51,642 nt of DNA. Origin: Kiritimatiellia bacterium. GTDB taxonomy: Bacteria > Verrucomicrobiota > Kiritimatiellia > RFP12 > UBA1067. The DNA is taken from contig CAJGDE010000001.1 in assembly GCA_904502135.1 (NCBI GenBank), positions 1-51,642 of the forward strand, in the 5' to 3' direction. Below the pieces are notes generated by a model. It was not told the DNA's origin. It saw only the letters and a program-made list of their open reading frames with translations, and searched no databases. How positions within the stretch are numbered: position 1 is the stretch's first letter; every line of letters begins with the position of its first letter. The position numbers and the translations under genes are program-made. Shown piece by piece: positions 1 through 8,312 of the stretch.

Positions 1-741
1 ATGCTTATCAAGGAGGATATATCAAAGTATGATTTCTCCTACGTCAAGCACGCGACAACTGCAGGAGAAGCTCTCAACCCTGAAGTGTTTACGCAGTTCA
101 AGCGTGCGACAGGGCTTGCTATCTACGAAGGCTTCGGTCAGAGTGAAACGACTTGTGCGCTTGGAACGCTTTTGGGAGACGAGATAAAACTCGGAGCAAT
201 GGGTAAACCTATTCCCGATTACGGTATTGATCTCGTCGACGCAGAAGGCCATTCTGTTCCTGCTGGCGAACATGGCGAGATAGTCATCCGCACTCCGCGC
301 TCCAATCCGCGTCCTGGTGTATTTATCGGGTACTATGGCGACGAGGAGAAAACGGCCGAAGCGTGGAGGCACGGCTGCTATCATACGGGCGATGTCGCAT
401 GGAAGGATGAGGACGGATATTATCATTACGTCGGTCGAGCCGACGATGTGATCAAATCTTCCGGCTACCGCATAGGTCCGTTTGAGATTGAGAACGTCAT
501 CATGGAGCTTCCTTACGTTGTGGAATGCGGCGTCTCCGCCGCTCCCGATCCTGTGCGCGGACAAGTCGTCAAAGCGACAATCAAACTTGTTAAGGGCACC
601 GAGCCTACGGAGGAGCTTAAAAAGGAGATTCAAGAGTACGTAAAGACGCACACCGCTCCATACAAGTATCCGCGCATAATCGTCTTCCGTGATGAATTGC
701 CCAAGACGGTAAGCGGTAAAATAATGCGGAACAAGCTGTAA
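1..741 (+). CDS. Acyl-CoA synthetase (AMP-forming), C-terminal part, cut by window start
   Basis: This is the C-terminal part of an adenylate-forming acyl-CoA synthetase, which activates a carboxylic acid with ATP and transfers it to CoA. Visible landmarks in order are the acyl-adenylate core YEGFGQSE (about residues 42-49), the YHTGDVAWKDEDGYYHYVGR hinge region with its ATP-ribose-binding aspartate, the DDVIKSSGYRIGPFEIE segment, and the C-terminal lysine motif PKTVSGKIMR, which in this family carries the catalytic, acetylation-regulated lysine. The spacing resembles medium-chain (ACSM-like) acyl-CoA synthetases more than acetate enzymes, but the substrate is not decided by what is visible. 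The open reading frame is already open at base 1, so the methionine there is probably internal. The stop overlaps the rpe start (TAATG), so the two are likely cotranscribed. Confidence 0.85.
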   Translation: MLIKEDISKYDFSYVKHATTAGEALNPEVFTQFKRATGLAIYEGFGQSETTCALGTLLGDEIKLGAMGKPIPDYGIDLVDAEGHSVPAGEHGEIVIRTPRSNPRPGVFIGYYGDEEKTAEAWRHGCYHTGDVAWKDEDGYYHYVGRADDVIKSSGYRIGPFEIENVIMELPYVVECGVSAAPDPVRGQVVKATIKLVKGTEPTEELKKEIQEYVKTHTAPYKYPRIIVFRDELPKTVSGKIMRNKL

Positions 742-1400
742 TGAAATACGAAATACTTCCTTCCTTTCTTGCTGCCGATTTAGGGACTCTTGCCGCGGAA
801 CTTCTCCGTGCCGAAGATTCAACGGCAGATGCGATACATCTTGATATTATGGATCCGCATTTTGTTCCGAACATGTCGTTCGGTCCTTCGATTGTGGATT
901 TCTGCCGTCGGACGGCGCCTGCGTTCTACCGCAATGTCCATCTTATGATGTCGCGCCCCGATCTTTATATTGAGAAGTTCGCCGAAGCTGGGGCGCAGAC
1001 GATTCAAGTGCACATTGAGGCCGATTGCGACCTCCATGCTCAGTTGCGCCGTATCCGCTCGCTCGGTGTGAAGCCTGCGCTGGTACTTAATCCTGAAACT
1101 CCAGTTGAGAAGATTCTGCCGTATCTCAACGAGGCGGATGAAGTTCTTGTCATGACTGTGCATCCAGGTTACGGCGGGCAGAAGTTTATCTCATCTTGCC
1201 TGCCAAAGGTTACCCAAATCAGGAACTGGCGAAAAGATATCGATATCATGATCGATGGAGGCGGCAACCACGAGACGATTCCTCTTGCCGCTGCGGCAGG
1301 AGCGAATCAGTTTGTTGCAGGTTCCTACCTTTTTGCAAAAGAGGATATGAAGGGGGCCGTTGAAGAATTGCGCCGCCTCATCCAAACGGCAGTATCTTAA
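741..1400 (+). CDS. rpe: Ribulose-phosphate 3-epimerase
   Basis: Interconverts ribulose 5-phosphate and xylulose 5-phosphate in the pentose phosphate pathway (cytosolic TIM barrel). The 219-residue length is normal. Seen: start motif ILPSFLAADLG, metal and catalytic residues His33 and Asp35 in HLDIMD, NVHLMM with the third ligand His67, the phosphate-loop region MTVHPGYGGQKF, and the second catalytic aspartate in MIDGGG. One small oddity is MDPHFVPN where most homologues have MDGxFVPN. The start overlaps the stop of the acyl-CoA synthetase gene by one base. Confidence 0.95.
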   Translation: MKYEILPSFLAADLGTLAAELLRAEDSTADAIHLDIMDPHFVPNMSFGPSIVDFCRRTAPAFYRNVHLMMSRPDLYIEKFAEAGAQTIQVHIEADCDLHAQLRRIRSLGVKPALVLNPETPVEKILPYLNEADEVLVMTVHPGYGGQKFISSCLPKVTQIRNWRKDIDIMIDGGGNHETIPLAAAAGANQFVAGSYLFAKEDMKGAVEELRRLIQTAVS

Positions 1401-1401
1401 C

Positions 1402-2037
1402 GTGTTTAAAGGCGCCATTTTCGATCAGGACGGCCTTCTTTTTGATACGGAAGCCGTTTTTGAAGTCTCCTGGATCAAGGCAGGTGAAGAGTTAGGTTTG
1501 CCTGTAACGGCTGAGCTTGCCCGTTCGTTTAGCGGCTATGGGAAAAAAGAATTGGAGGAGGCCGCTTCCCGCGCATTCCCTGGAGCGAACGCTGCTCTTT
1601 TGGTGGAGCGAGCGCATTCTCTCGCATCCGAGGCGCAACTTGCTACTGTTCCGGTGGTCAAGCCTGGCGTCAGAGAAATTCTTTCGTTCTGCCGCGAAAA
1701 TTCCATACGCACGGCCGTTGCGTCAAGTTCAATGCGCCATCTTGTGGAGCATAATCTATCTGCGACTAATCTTACAAGTTTCTTTGATGCTATCGTAACC
1801 GGTCGTGATGTCGAAAGAGGCAAGCCTCAGCCAGACATATTTCTTTTGGCGGCAGAGAGAATTTCTGTCGAGCCGTCGTCATGTATCGTTTTTGAAGATG
1901 CGTTTTCAGGTATTCGTGCCGCTCATGCGGCAGGGTGTTTCCCAGTGCTGATTCCCGACAGGCGCATGCCTGACGATGAAATATTGAAAATCTGTAAGGC
2001 ACGCACATCTCTACTTGAGGCGATGGATTTGTTTTAA
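1402..2037 (+). CDS. HAD-superfamily hydrolase (beta-phosphoglucomutase/phosphatase-like)
   Basis: A HAD phosphohydrolase of 211 residues. Seen: motif I FDQDGLLFDTE at residues 7-17 with nucleophile Asp8 and acid/base Asp10, a helical cap of about 60 residues as in subclass I sugar phosphatases, motif II VASSSM, motif III lysine in GKPQPDIF and motif IV VFEDAFSGIRAA. I chose GTG at 1402, two bases after the rpe stop, because motif I then falls at the usual distance from the N-terminus. An in-frame ATG at 1360 would add 14 residues inside rpe. Likely a sugar-phosphate phosphatase or phosphoglucomutase; the substrate cannot be told. Confidence 0.85.
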   Translation: MFKGAIFDQDGLLFDTEAVFEVSWIKAGEELGLPVTAELARSFSGYGKKELEEAASRAFPGANAALLVERAHSLASEAQLATVPVVKPGVREILSFCRENSIRTAVASSSMRHLVEHNLSATNLTSFFDAIVTGRDVERGKPQPDIFLLAAERISVEPSSCIVFEDAFSGIRAAHAAGCFPVLIPDRRMPDDEILKICKARTSLLEAMDLF

Positions 2038-2058
2038 GGCGGCGTATTTTGGTATAAT
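2029..2058 (+). promoter_or_regulatory. Extended -10 promoter of yceD-rpmF-plsX, leaderless
   Basis: TGG-TATAAT (TATAAT at 2053-2058) with a weak TTGTTT -35 at 2029-2034 and an 18-nt spacer. The predicted start of transcription is 2065, one base before the ATG at 2066, so the mRNA would be leaderless. The -35 overlaps the end of the HAD gene. Confidence 0.7.
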
Positions 2059-2065
2059 TCGCAAT

Positions 2066-2575
2066 ATGGAAAACATTGAAGAGGTTGGTGAGAAGCTCGT
2101 CATAGACGCATATCGGCTTGACCGCGAGGGTGAGACCCTTGAGGGTGAGGTTGATTGCGTTGATGTTCACGAGGAATTTGTAGACGCCTTTGGAGGCGTC
2201 AGATACCGCCTTAATGCACGTGTTTTCGGAACAGAGCTCCTCGTAAGAGGCGCTCTCGAGCAGGATTTTTCGTATGTTTGCTCTCGCTGCGGCAAGGATT
2301 TTGACGATACTGTGAAAGTGGGCGACTTCACAGCTTCCTTCGAAATCAACGATAAAAGCCCAGACGTCGATTTGACGAATGAGATAAGAGAGAGTATAAT
2401 ACTCGCCCTACCGACTTTCCCGGTCTGTTCTGAGACCTGTCCGGGAGTCGTCCAAAAAACAAAAACGTTTACGGACGATAGGTGGAATGTCTTGGAGAGA
2501 TTGAGAATGGAGAGCCGTCAGCCAGAAGATCAGGTCGATCAGGGTGCTAGCGGTTCTGCCGAGAAAAGAAGCTAA
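2066..2575 (+). CDS. yceD: YceD family (DUF177) protein
   Basis: YceD/DUF177 proteins are encoded next to rpmF in most bacteria. In plants and E. coli the family is linked to 23S rRNA accumulation or processing. Seen here: 169 residues with the family cysteine pairs CSRCGKDF and CSETCPG, an acidic body, and the conserved yceD-rpmF-plsX order. The start ATG at 2066 is favoured over one 51 bases upstream because the promoter -10 box lies between them. No Shine-Dalgarno sequence precedes it, which fits a leaderless message. Confidence 0.85.
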   Translation: MENIEEVGEKLVIDAYRLDREGETLEGEVDCVDVHEEFVDAFGGVRYRLNARVFGTELLVRGALEQDFSYVCSRCGKDFDDTVKVGDFTASFEINDKSPDVDLTNEIRESIILALPTFPVCSETCPGVVQKTKTFTDDRWNVLERLRMESRQPEDQVDQGASGSAEKRS

Positions 2576-2587
2576 GGAGAAAGAAAA

Positions 2588-2767
2588 ATGGCAAGTCCTA
2601 AGAACCGTGTGTCTAAGCGTCGTAAACGTGAGCGTGTTGCGTCTCTTGAGAAACCTATCCTCGCTCAAGTGGCGACTTGCCCCGAGTGTGGGGCTGCGGT
2701 TCGTTCGCATCGCGCGTGCCCTAAGTGCGGCACATATAAGGGTCGTAAAGTGACGGCGTCCAAGTGA
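2588..2767 (+). CDS. rpmF: 50S ribosomal protein L32
   Basis: A 59-residue protein starting MASPKNRVSKRRKRERV, typical of L32, with a complete zinc ribbon: CPECG and CPKCG separated by 10 residues. AAGGAG at 2575-2580 lies 7 bases before the ATG. L32 is a late-assembling large-subunit protein. Because all four cysteines are present this is the zinc-containing form; in organisms that also have a cysteine-free paralogue the pair is switched by zinc supply, but no paralogue is seen here. Confidence 0.95.
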   Translation: MASPKNRVSKRRKRERVASLEKPILAQVATCPECGAAVRSHRACPKCGTYKGRKVTASK

Positions 2768-2774
2768 CGTCGTC

Positions 2775-2824
2775 GCGGTTTTGACCGCAGTGATTCTTCC
2801 GTAGCCTTCAAGGCGCGGAAGAAT
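2775..2824 (+). other. Two tandem hairpins between rpmF and plsX
   Basis: GCGGT/ACCGC (2775-2779 with 2784-2788, TTTG loop) is followed by ATTCTTCCG/CGGAAGAAT (2793-2801 with 2816-2824), whose loop contains a further GCCTT/AAGGC pairing. No T-run follows, so this is not a classical terminator. It may be an mRNA-stabilising or processing element that sets the ratio of rpmF to plsX. Confidence 0.5.
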
Positions 2825-2862
2825 TTGGTCCGTTTCGTTGGCGGAAATTGGGAGGTTGGGTC

Positions 2863-3918
2863 ATGACGCGAATTGCTCTTGACGCGATGGGGGGCGATTA
2901 CGCCCCAGGTGAAATTGTAGTTGGAGCGGTAGAGTCTGCCGCCGGGCTTAAGGATGTGAAGGTGCTTCTTGTGGGGCAGCTTTCCCAAATTCAAGCCGAG
3001 CTAGAAAAACTTCCGCCGAAGTTGAAGGCAGCTTCTCAGCAAGCCATTGAAAACGGCACGCTTGAGATAGTGCACGCCCCCGATGTGGCGGAGATGGATG
3101 ATTCTCCCGTTGAGGCGGTCAAAAAGAAAAAGGATTGCTCGATAAACGTCGCCATGCGCCTCGTCAAAGAGGGTAGGGCTGACGCGTTTGTTTCCGCGGG
3201 CAATTCCGGTGCGGTGGCGACAAGTGCCATTTTAACTCTCGGGCGCATTCCTGGAGTAAAGCGGCCTGCTATCGCGACAGTTATGCCTAACCGCAATCCA
3301 AAGCGTCCAATTGTCGTACTTGACGCCGGCGCTAATATGGATTGCCACCCGGAATGGCTTGTGCAATTTGCCATTATGGGTAACGCTTATTCAAAGGCCG
3401 TGTTGAAGCGCGGCGTCCCGGCAGTCGGGCTCGTGTCAATCGGCACTGAAGATTGCAAGGGTAACGAAATGACGAAGGCCACCTTCCCTCTTCTTAAGAG
3501 CGTCAAGGATATTAATTTCGTTGGCAATATTGAGGGTAAGGATCTTTACAAAGGCCATATTGACGTTGCAGTCTGCGACGGCTTCGTCGGCAATGTGATT
3601 TTAAAAACTACTGAATCAATCGCCAAGGCAATTGTCTATTGGTTGAAGAAGGAGTGCTTCAAGGGGCCTTTGCGTTTTCTTGGCGCTGTTCTTCTCAGAG
3701 GTGCGTTTCATTCGCTTAAAAGCCAGCTCGACCCCGACATTTACGGCGGAGCTCCCCTTCTCGGTGTGAACGGGGCAGTAATCATAGGGCATGGCAGTTC
3801 GAGTCACAAAGCGATTTATTATGCTGTTAAAGCTGGTGTTGCGGCGGCAGCTAACGATGTGACGGGGCTTATCACAAAGGCTATCGCGGCAGAGGCCGAG
3901 GAGCATAAACAGAAATGA
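2863..3918 (+). CDS. plsX: Phosphate acyltransferase PlsX
   Basis: Makes acyl-phosphate from acyl-ACP, the first step of phosphatidic acid synthesis through PlsX/PlsY. Seen: N-terminal IALDAMGGDYAPGEIV, AGNSGAVATSA, VLDAGANMDCHPEWL and VCDGFVGNVILKTTE, at 351 residues (normal length). GGAGGT at 2851-2856 sets the ATG at 2863, rather than 2848. Its usual neighbour fabH is not here; the stop overlaps leuS (ATGA). Confidence 0.95.
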   Translation: MTRIALDAMGGDYAPGEIVVGAVESAAGLKDVKVLLVGQLSQIQAELEKLPPKLKAASQQAIENGTLEIVHAPDVAEMDDSPVEAVKKKKDCSINVAMRLVKEGRADAFVSAGNSGAVATSAILTLGRIPGVKRPAIATVMPNRNPKRPIVVLDAGANMDCHPEWLVQFAIMGNAYSKAVLKRGVPAVGLVSIGTEDCKGNEMTKATFPLLKSVKDINFVGNIEGKDLYKGHIDVAVCDGFVGNVILKTTESIAKAIVYWLKKECFKGPLRFLGAVLLRGAFHSLKSQLDPDIYGGAPLLGVNGAVIIGHGSSSHKAIYYAVKAGVAAAANDVTGLITKAIAAEAEEHKQK

Positions 3919-6506
3919 GTGACTACAATTTTTCTGCCATTGAGAAAAAATGGCAAAAGTATTGGCTTGATAACAAGACTTTTAAAACTGATTCAAATGC
4001 CCCAGGCGAGAAGTTCTACTGCCTTGATATGTTCCCGTATCCGTCGGGCGCGGGGCTTCATGTAGGACACCCTGAGGGATATACCGCTACTGATATTCTC
4101 TGCCGCTATAAGCGTATGAAGGGCTTTAATGTTCTTCATCCGATGGGGTGGGACGCTTTCGGTCTTCCCGCCGAGCAGTATGCCGTTGAAACAGGTACGC
4201 ACCCTGCGATTACGACAAAGAAGAATGTCGACCGTTTCCGCGAACAGATTCGTGCGCTTGGCTTTTCGTACGACTGGGACCGCGAAGTAAATACGACAGA
4301 TCCCAAGTACTACAAGTGGACGCAGTGGATTTTTGAAAAGCTCTACGAAAAGGGCTTAGCGTACGTCGCTGAAGTTCCAGTAAACTGGTGCCCGGCTCTT
4401 GGTACGGTGCTTGCGAACGAAGAGGTCATCGACGGCCGCTCTGAGCGCGGCAATCATCCCGTCATCCGTAAGCCCATGCGTCAGTGGATGCTCAAGATCA
4501 CCGAATACGCAGAGAGACTTTTGAACGATCTTGATGAACTTGACTGGTCTGAGGGCATCAAGGAGATGCAGCGCAACTGGATTGGCAAGTCTACGGGCGC
4601 TCTCGTTGATTTTAAGGCAGGGGAAGATACGATTACTGTCTATACAACGCGCTGCGATACTCTTTTTGGCGCGACGTACATGGTTATGAGCCCAGAGCAC
4701 AAGCTCGTAGACAAGTGGCTTTCTTCCAGTGCGATTCTTAATCCAGAAGAAGTGACGGCATATCGCGAAGCGGCCGCCAGAAAGAGCGATTTTGAACGCA
4801 CCGAAATGAATAAGGAAAAAACGGGCGTTGAGCTTAAGGGCATAAAGGGAATTAACCCTGTTAATGGAGAGGCTCTGCCGATTTTCATTTCTGATTACGT
4901 TCTTGCCTCATACGGTACGGGCGCGATCATGGCCGTTCCCGCTCACGACGAGCGCGACTTTGAGTTCGCGAAGGTATTTAATCTTCCGATTTATCAAGTT
5001 GTGGCGAAGGATGGGGAACAGGGAATAGGGAAGAGGGAAGAGGGAAGAGGGAACGGGGAGCGCGTTCCTTATACTGCTGATGCGGCGTTTACCGATATCG
5101 CTTCGGGCGTTATGGTCAATTCCGGTTTTATTACCGGTCTTTCCGTGAAGGACGCTCAGGCCAAGATGATTGCATGGCTTGAGGAGAATGGCGTTGGCAA
5201 GGCTAAGACGCAGTACAAGCTTCGCGACTGGCTCTTTTCGCGTCAGCGCTACTGGGGCGAGCCTTTCCCTGTTATTCATTGGGAAGACGGCACGCAGAGT
5301 CTCGTTCCAGAAGAGGATCTTCCTCTTACGCTTCCTGAACTTGCTGACTATAAGCCTACAGGCACTGGTGAGCCGCCGCTTGCAAAAGCGACAGAATGGC
5401 TTAATGTCGTCGATCCTGCGACCGGCAAGAAGGGCATTCGCGAGACGAATACGATGCCTCAGTGGGCAGGCAGCTGCTGGTACTATCTTAGGTATATCGA
5501 TCCCCTTAACGATAATGCGTTCGCCGACAGCGAGCTTTTGAAGAAGTGGCTTCCTGTCGACCTTTATGTAGGCGGCGCGGAGCATGCAGTCTTGCATCTT
5601 CTCTACGCACGATTCTGGCACAAGGTTCTTTTCGATCTTGGTCTTGTTCCTACGAAGGAGCCGTTCCAGCGTCTCGTCAATCAGGGAATGATTCTCGGCC
5701 TTGCGTACAAGACGAAGCGTGGAGTTCTCGTTCCTATGGACCGCGTTGAGTGGCGCGAAGGTAAGCCCTACGGTTCGGAGGAAGAAGGTGGCGAGATGGA
5801 GGAGCTTACGGAGTTCCCCGCCAAGATGTCGAAGTCTCTTCGCAACGTCGTTAATCCCGACGATGTAATCCGCGATTTCGGCGCCGATTCTCTGCGTCTT
5901 TACGAAATGTTCATGGGGCCTCTGCAGGCTGTTAAACCGTGGTCGACGAAAGGCGTCGAGGGCGTTCACCGCTTCCTCAAGCGCGCCAACCGTTTTGTCA
6001 CGGAAACGCCCATTGCCGACCGCCCGATGACGAAGGCTGAGGCTAAGAGCCTGAATGCGATGATAAAGAAAGTCGGCGACGACCTTGAGGCGATGGCGTT
6101 TAATACGGCGATTTCCGCGATGATGGTTTATATCAATGAAGCGGAAGACTTTGCTAAATCAGGCGCGATGCCGAAGGAGTATCTTGAAAAGTTCGTTCTC
6201 TGCCTTGCGCCTTTTGCGCCGCACTTAGGAGAAGAGCTTTGGTCGTTCCTCGGTAACGCCAACACTCTCGCTTACGAGCCTTGGCCTCAATTTGACGCGT
6301 CCGCGCTCGTTGAGGATGAAATTGAAATTCCGGTCCAGGTCCTCGGCAAGCTTCGCGGCCGTATTCGCGTGCCTGTAGCAGCGACACCGGCGGAAATGGA
6401 AGAAGCGGCCAAGGCCAATGCCGATGTCGCTAAGTTTTTGGAAGGCAAGACGATAGTCAAGGTTATTGCCGTACCTAAGCGTATGGTCAATTTTGTTGTC
6501 AGGTAA
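3915..6506 (+). CDS. leuS: Leucyl-tRNA synthetase
   Basis: Charges tRNA-Leu. Seen: class I signatures HVGH (residues 49-52) and KMSKS (637-641), the CP1 editing domain with its MAVPAHDERDFEFA segment, and LRDWLFSRQRYWGEPFP. At 863 residues it has normal length for a bacterial LeuRS with the anticodon-binding and C-terminal domains. At about residues 367-383, in a variable loop of the editing domain, the protein contains a low-complexity stretch (GIGKREEG and neighbours) encoded by seven heptanucleotide repeats. Homologues have only a short loop there. The start overlaps plsX by four bases. Confidence 0.97.
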   Translation: MSDYNFSAIEKKWQKYWLDNKTFKTDSNAPGEKFYCLDMFPYPSGAGLHVGHPEGYTATDILCRYKRMKGFNVLHPMGWDAFGLPAEQYAVETGTHPAITTKKNVDRFREQIRALGFSYDWDREVNTTDPKYYKWTQWIFEKLYEKGLAYVAEVPVNWCPALGTVLANEEVIDGRSERGNHPVIRKPMRQWMLKITEYAERLLNDLDELDWSEGIKEMQRNWIGKSTGALVDFKAGEDTITVYTTRCDTLFGATYMVMSPEHKLVDKWLSSSAILNPEEVTAYREAAARKSDFERTEMNKEKTGVELKGIKGINPVNGEALPIFISDYVLASYGTGAIMAVPAHDERDFEFAKVFNLPIYQVVAKDGEQGIGKREEGRGNGERVPYTADAAFTDIASGVMVNSGFITGLSVKDAQAKMIAWLEENGVGKAKTQYKLRDWLFSRQRYWGEPFPVIHWEDGTQSLVPEEDLPLTLPELADYKPTGTGEPPLAKATEWLNVVDPATGKKGIRETNTMPQWAGSCWYYLRYIDPLNDNAFADSELLKKWLPVDLYVGGAEHAVLHLLYARFWHKVLFDLGLVPTKEPFQRLVNQGMILGLAYKTKRGVLVPMDRVEWREGKPYGSEEEGGEMEELTEFPAKMSKSLRNVVNPDDVIRDFGADSLRLYEMFMGPLQAVKPWSTKGVEGVHRFLKRANRFVTETPIADRPMTKAEAKSLNAMIKKVGDDLEAMAFNTAISAMMVYINEAEDFAKSGAMPKEYLEKFVLCLAPFAPHLGEELWSFLGNANTLAYEPWPQFDASALVEDEIEIPVQVLGKLRGRIRVPVAATPAEMEEAAKANADVAKFLEGKTIVKVIAVPKRMVNFVVR
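5014..5062 (+). repeat. Heptanucleotide tandem repeat inside leuS
   Basis: Seven consecutive 7-mers of the pattern GGGAANA (GGGAACA, GGGAATA, three GGGAAGA, GGGAACG, GGGAGCG), 49 bases, read in frame through leuS. The same repeat type recurs in metG at 16008-16057. The copy with TAG is in the frame that avoids a stop. Confidence 0.9.
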
Positions 6507-6530
6507 AAGCAAGTTATATTAAGGAGAGTC

Positions 6531-8270
6531 ATGTCAGAGATTACCAATGAACAGCGTAGGCACTCGGCGGCGCATTTGATGGCGCGCGCGGTTATGAATG
6601 TTTTTGAAGATGTCGCGGTCGATATCGGGCCTGCGACAGACGACGGGTTTTATTATGACTTTGATCTGCCGCACCGCATTTCCACGGATGACTTTCCGAA
6701 GATTGAAGCTGAAATTAAGCGACTTATCGAACTCGACGAGCCTTTTGTGAAGAAGGTTGTCTCGCGTGCCGAGTGCGAGCAGATGCTCAAGGGTCAGAAG
6801 TATAAACTTGAGAGACTTGCGGATATCCCGCAGGGCGAAGATATTTCAACATACACCGTCGGCGATTATGTTGAGATGTGCCGCGGACCTCATGTGGAAA
6901 AGTCTTCGCAAATTGGCGTAGTCAAGCTTACCCGCGTTGCGGGCAGCTACTATCGTGGCGATGAGAAGAATAAGATGCTCCAACGCGTATACGGCATTGT
7001 CGCTAAAGATCAGGCTGAACTTGATGCGATCATTGCGCGTGAAGAAGAGGCCAGGCGCCGCGATCACCGTGTTCTTGGACGCGAACTTGAGCTTTTCACG
7101 ATTACAGATTCGGTAGGCCCCGGTCTTGCGCACTGGCTTCCAAAGGGCGCTCGCATTCGTGTGGCGATTGAAGATTACTGGAGAAAAAAACATTATGAAG
7201 CCGGCTATGAAATCGTATACACGCCTCATGTCGGGCGCGCGAATTTGTGGCAGACTTCGGGGCATTTAGGTTTTTACAAAGAGGGTATGTTCCCTCCGAT
7301 GAAGGTTTCAGAGGGCGAAGGTGAAGGCGCATACGTAGAAGAGTACTATGTAAAGCCGATGAATTGCCCGTTCCATATTCAGATTTATCAGGCCAAGAAG
7401 CGCAGTTACCGCGATCTTCCCATGCGTATGGCGGAGCTCGGCACGGTCTACCGTTATGAAAAAGATGGCGTAAGACACGGGCTTTTCCGCGTGCGCGGCT
7501 TTACCCAGGATGATGCGCACATTCTCTGCACTCCGGAGCAAATCGTAAAAGAGATTAAAGATACCGTTAATTTCGCCAAGGCGATGCTTGGCAAGTTCGG
7601 CTTCCATGATATTCAGGCGTACCTTTCCACTAAGCCTGAAAAGGCGGTCGGAGACCCCGAGCGTTGGGAGCAGGCGACGGCTTCTCTCAGGGCGGCTCTT
7701 GAAGAAGAGGGGCTTTCTTATGAGGTCGATGAGGGCGGCGGCGCTTTTTACGGGCCAAAGATCGATATGAAGATTAAGGACGCGCTTGGTCGTCCTTGGC
7801 AGCTCGGCACCGTCCAGTTCGACTTTAATCTGCCGGAGCGCTTTGATCTGACGTATGTTGGCGCCGATGGCAAGGATCATCGCCCTTACATGGTTCATCG
7901 TGCGCTCTTGGGTTCAATTGAGCGTTTCTTCGGTATTTTGATTGAGCATTATGCTGGAGCGTTCCCGCTTTGGCTTGCGCCGGAGCAGATTAGAATTCTT
8001 CCGATTTCCGATAAGGCGATGGATTACGCGAAGAAGGTGCAGGCGGCTTTGCGGGCAGCTGGCTTCAGAGTTGATATTGACATCTCTGCTGAGAAGCTTG
8101 GCGCGAAGATTCGTCTTGCGACGGTGCAGAAAGTTCCTTATCAGGTCGTGGTCGGACCGCGCGACGAAGCGGCGGGAGTCATCTCGGCGCGCAGTCGTAC
8201 TGACGGCGATCTTGGCGCTATGAAGACCGAAGATCTCATCGCAAGGCTCAAGGCCGAAATCGAAGCATAA
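6531..8270 (+). CDS. thrS: Threonyl-tRNA synthetase lacking the TGS domain
   Basis: Charges tRNA-Thr. The 579-residue protein begins directly at the N2 editing domain (HSAAH, His11 and His15, then CRGPHV) and lacks the roughly 60-residue N-terminal TGS domain of the 640-residue E. coli enzyme. The class II core is complete: NCPFHIQIY with the zinc-binding cysteine, MRMAELGTVYRYE (motif 2), RGFTQDDAHI, and motif 3 near HRALLGSIERFFGILIEH, followed by an anticodon-binding domain. AAGGAG at 6520-6525 and the absence of upstream in-frame coding support the short start. The proofreading domain is retained. Confidence 0.95.
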   Translation: MSEITNEQRRHSAAHLMARAVMNVFEDVAVDIGPATDDGFYYDFDLPHRISTDDFPKIEAEIKRLIELDEPFVKKVVSRAECEQMLKGQKYKLERLADIPQGEDISTYTVGDYVEMCRGPHVEKSSQIGVVKLTRVAGSYYRGDEKNKMLQRVYGIVAKDQAELDAIIAREEEARRRDHRVLGRELELFTITDSVGPGLAHWLPKGARIRVAIEDYWRKKHYEAGYEIVYTPHVGRANLWQTSGHLGFYKEGMFPPMKVSEGEGEGAYVEEYYVKPMNCPFHIQIYQAKKRSYRDLPMRMAELGTVYRYEKDGVRHGLFRVRGFTQDDAHILCTPEQIVKEIKDTVNFAKAMLGKFGFHDIQAYLSTKPEKAVGDPERWEQATASLRAALEEEGLSYEVDEGGGAFYGPKIDMKIKDALGRPWQLGTVQFDFNLPERFDLTYVGADGKDHRPYMVHRALLGSIERFFGILIEHYAGAFPLWLAPEQIRILPISDKAMDYAKKVQAALRAAGFRVDIDISAEKLGAKIRLATVQKVPYQVVVGPRDEAAGVISARSRTDGDLGAMKTEDLIARLKAEIEA

Positions 8271-8312
8271 AAGAAGCTTAAAAATAAAAGCCGCATTTTT
8301 CAGGAGGCGTGT

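Noticed and set aside
4908..5969. A 353-codon open frame on the minus strand inside leuS
   Set aside because: It is the antisense shadow of a certain leuS gene. Its translation has no recognisable motif and is rich in residues expected from reversed synthetase codons.
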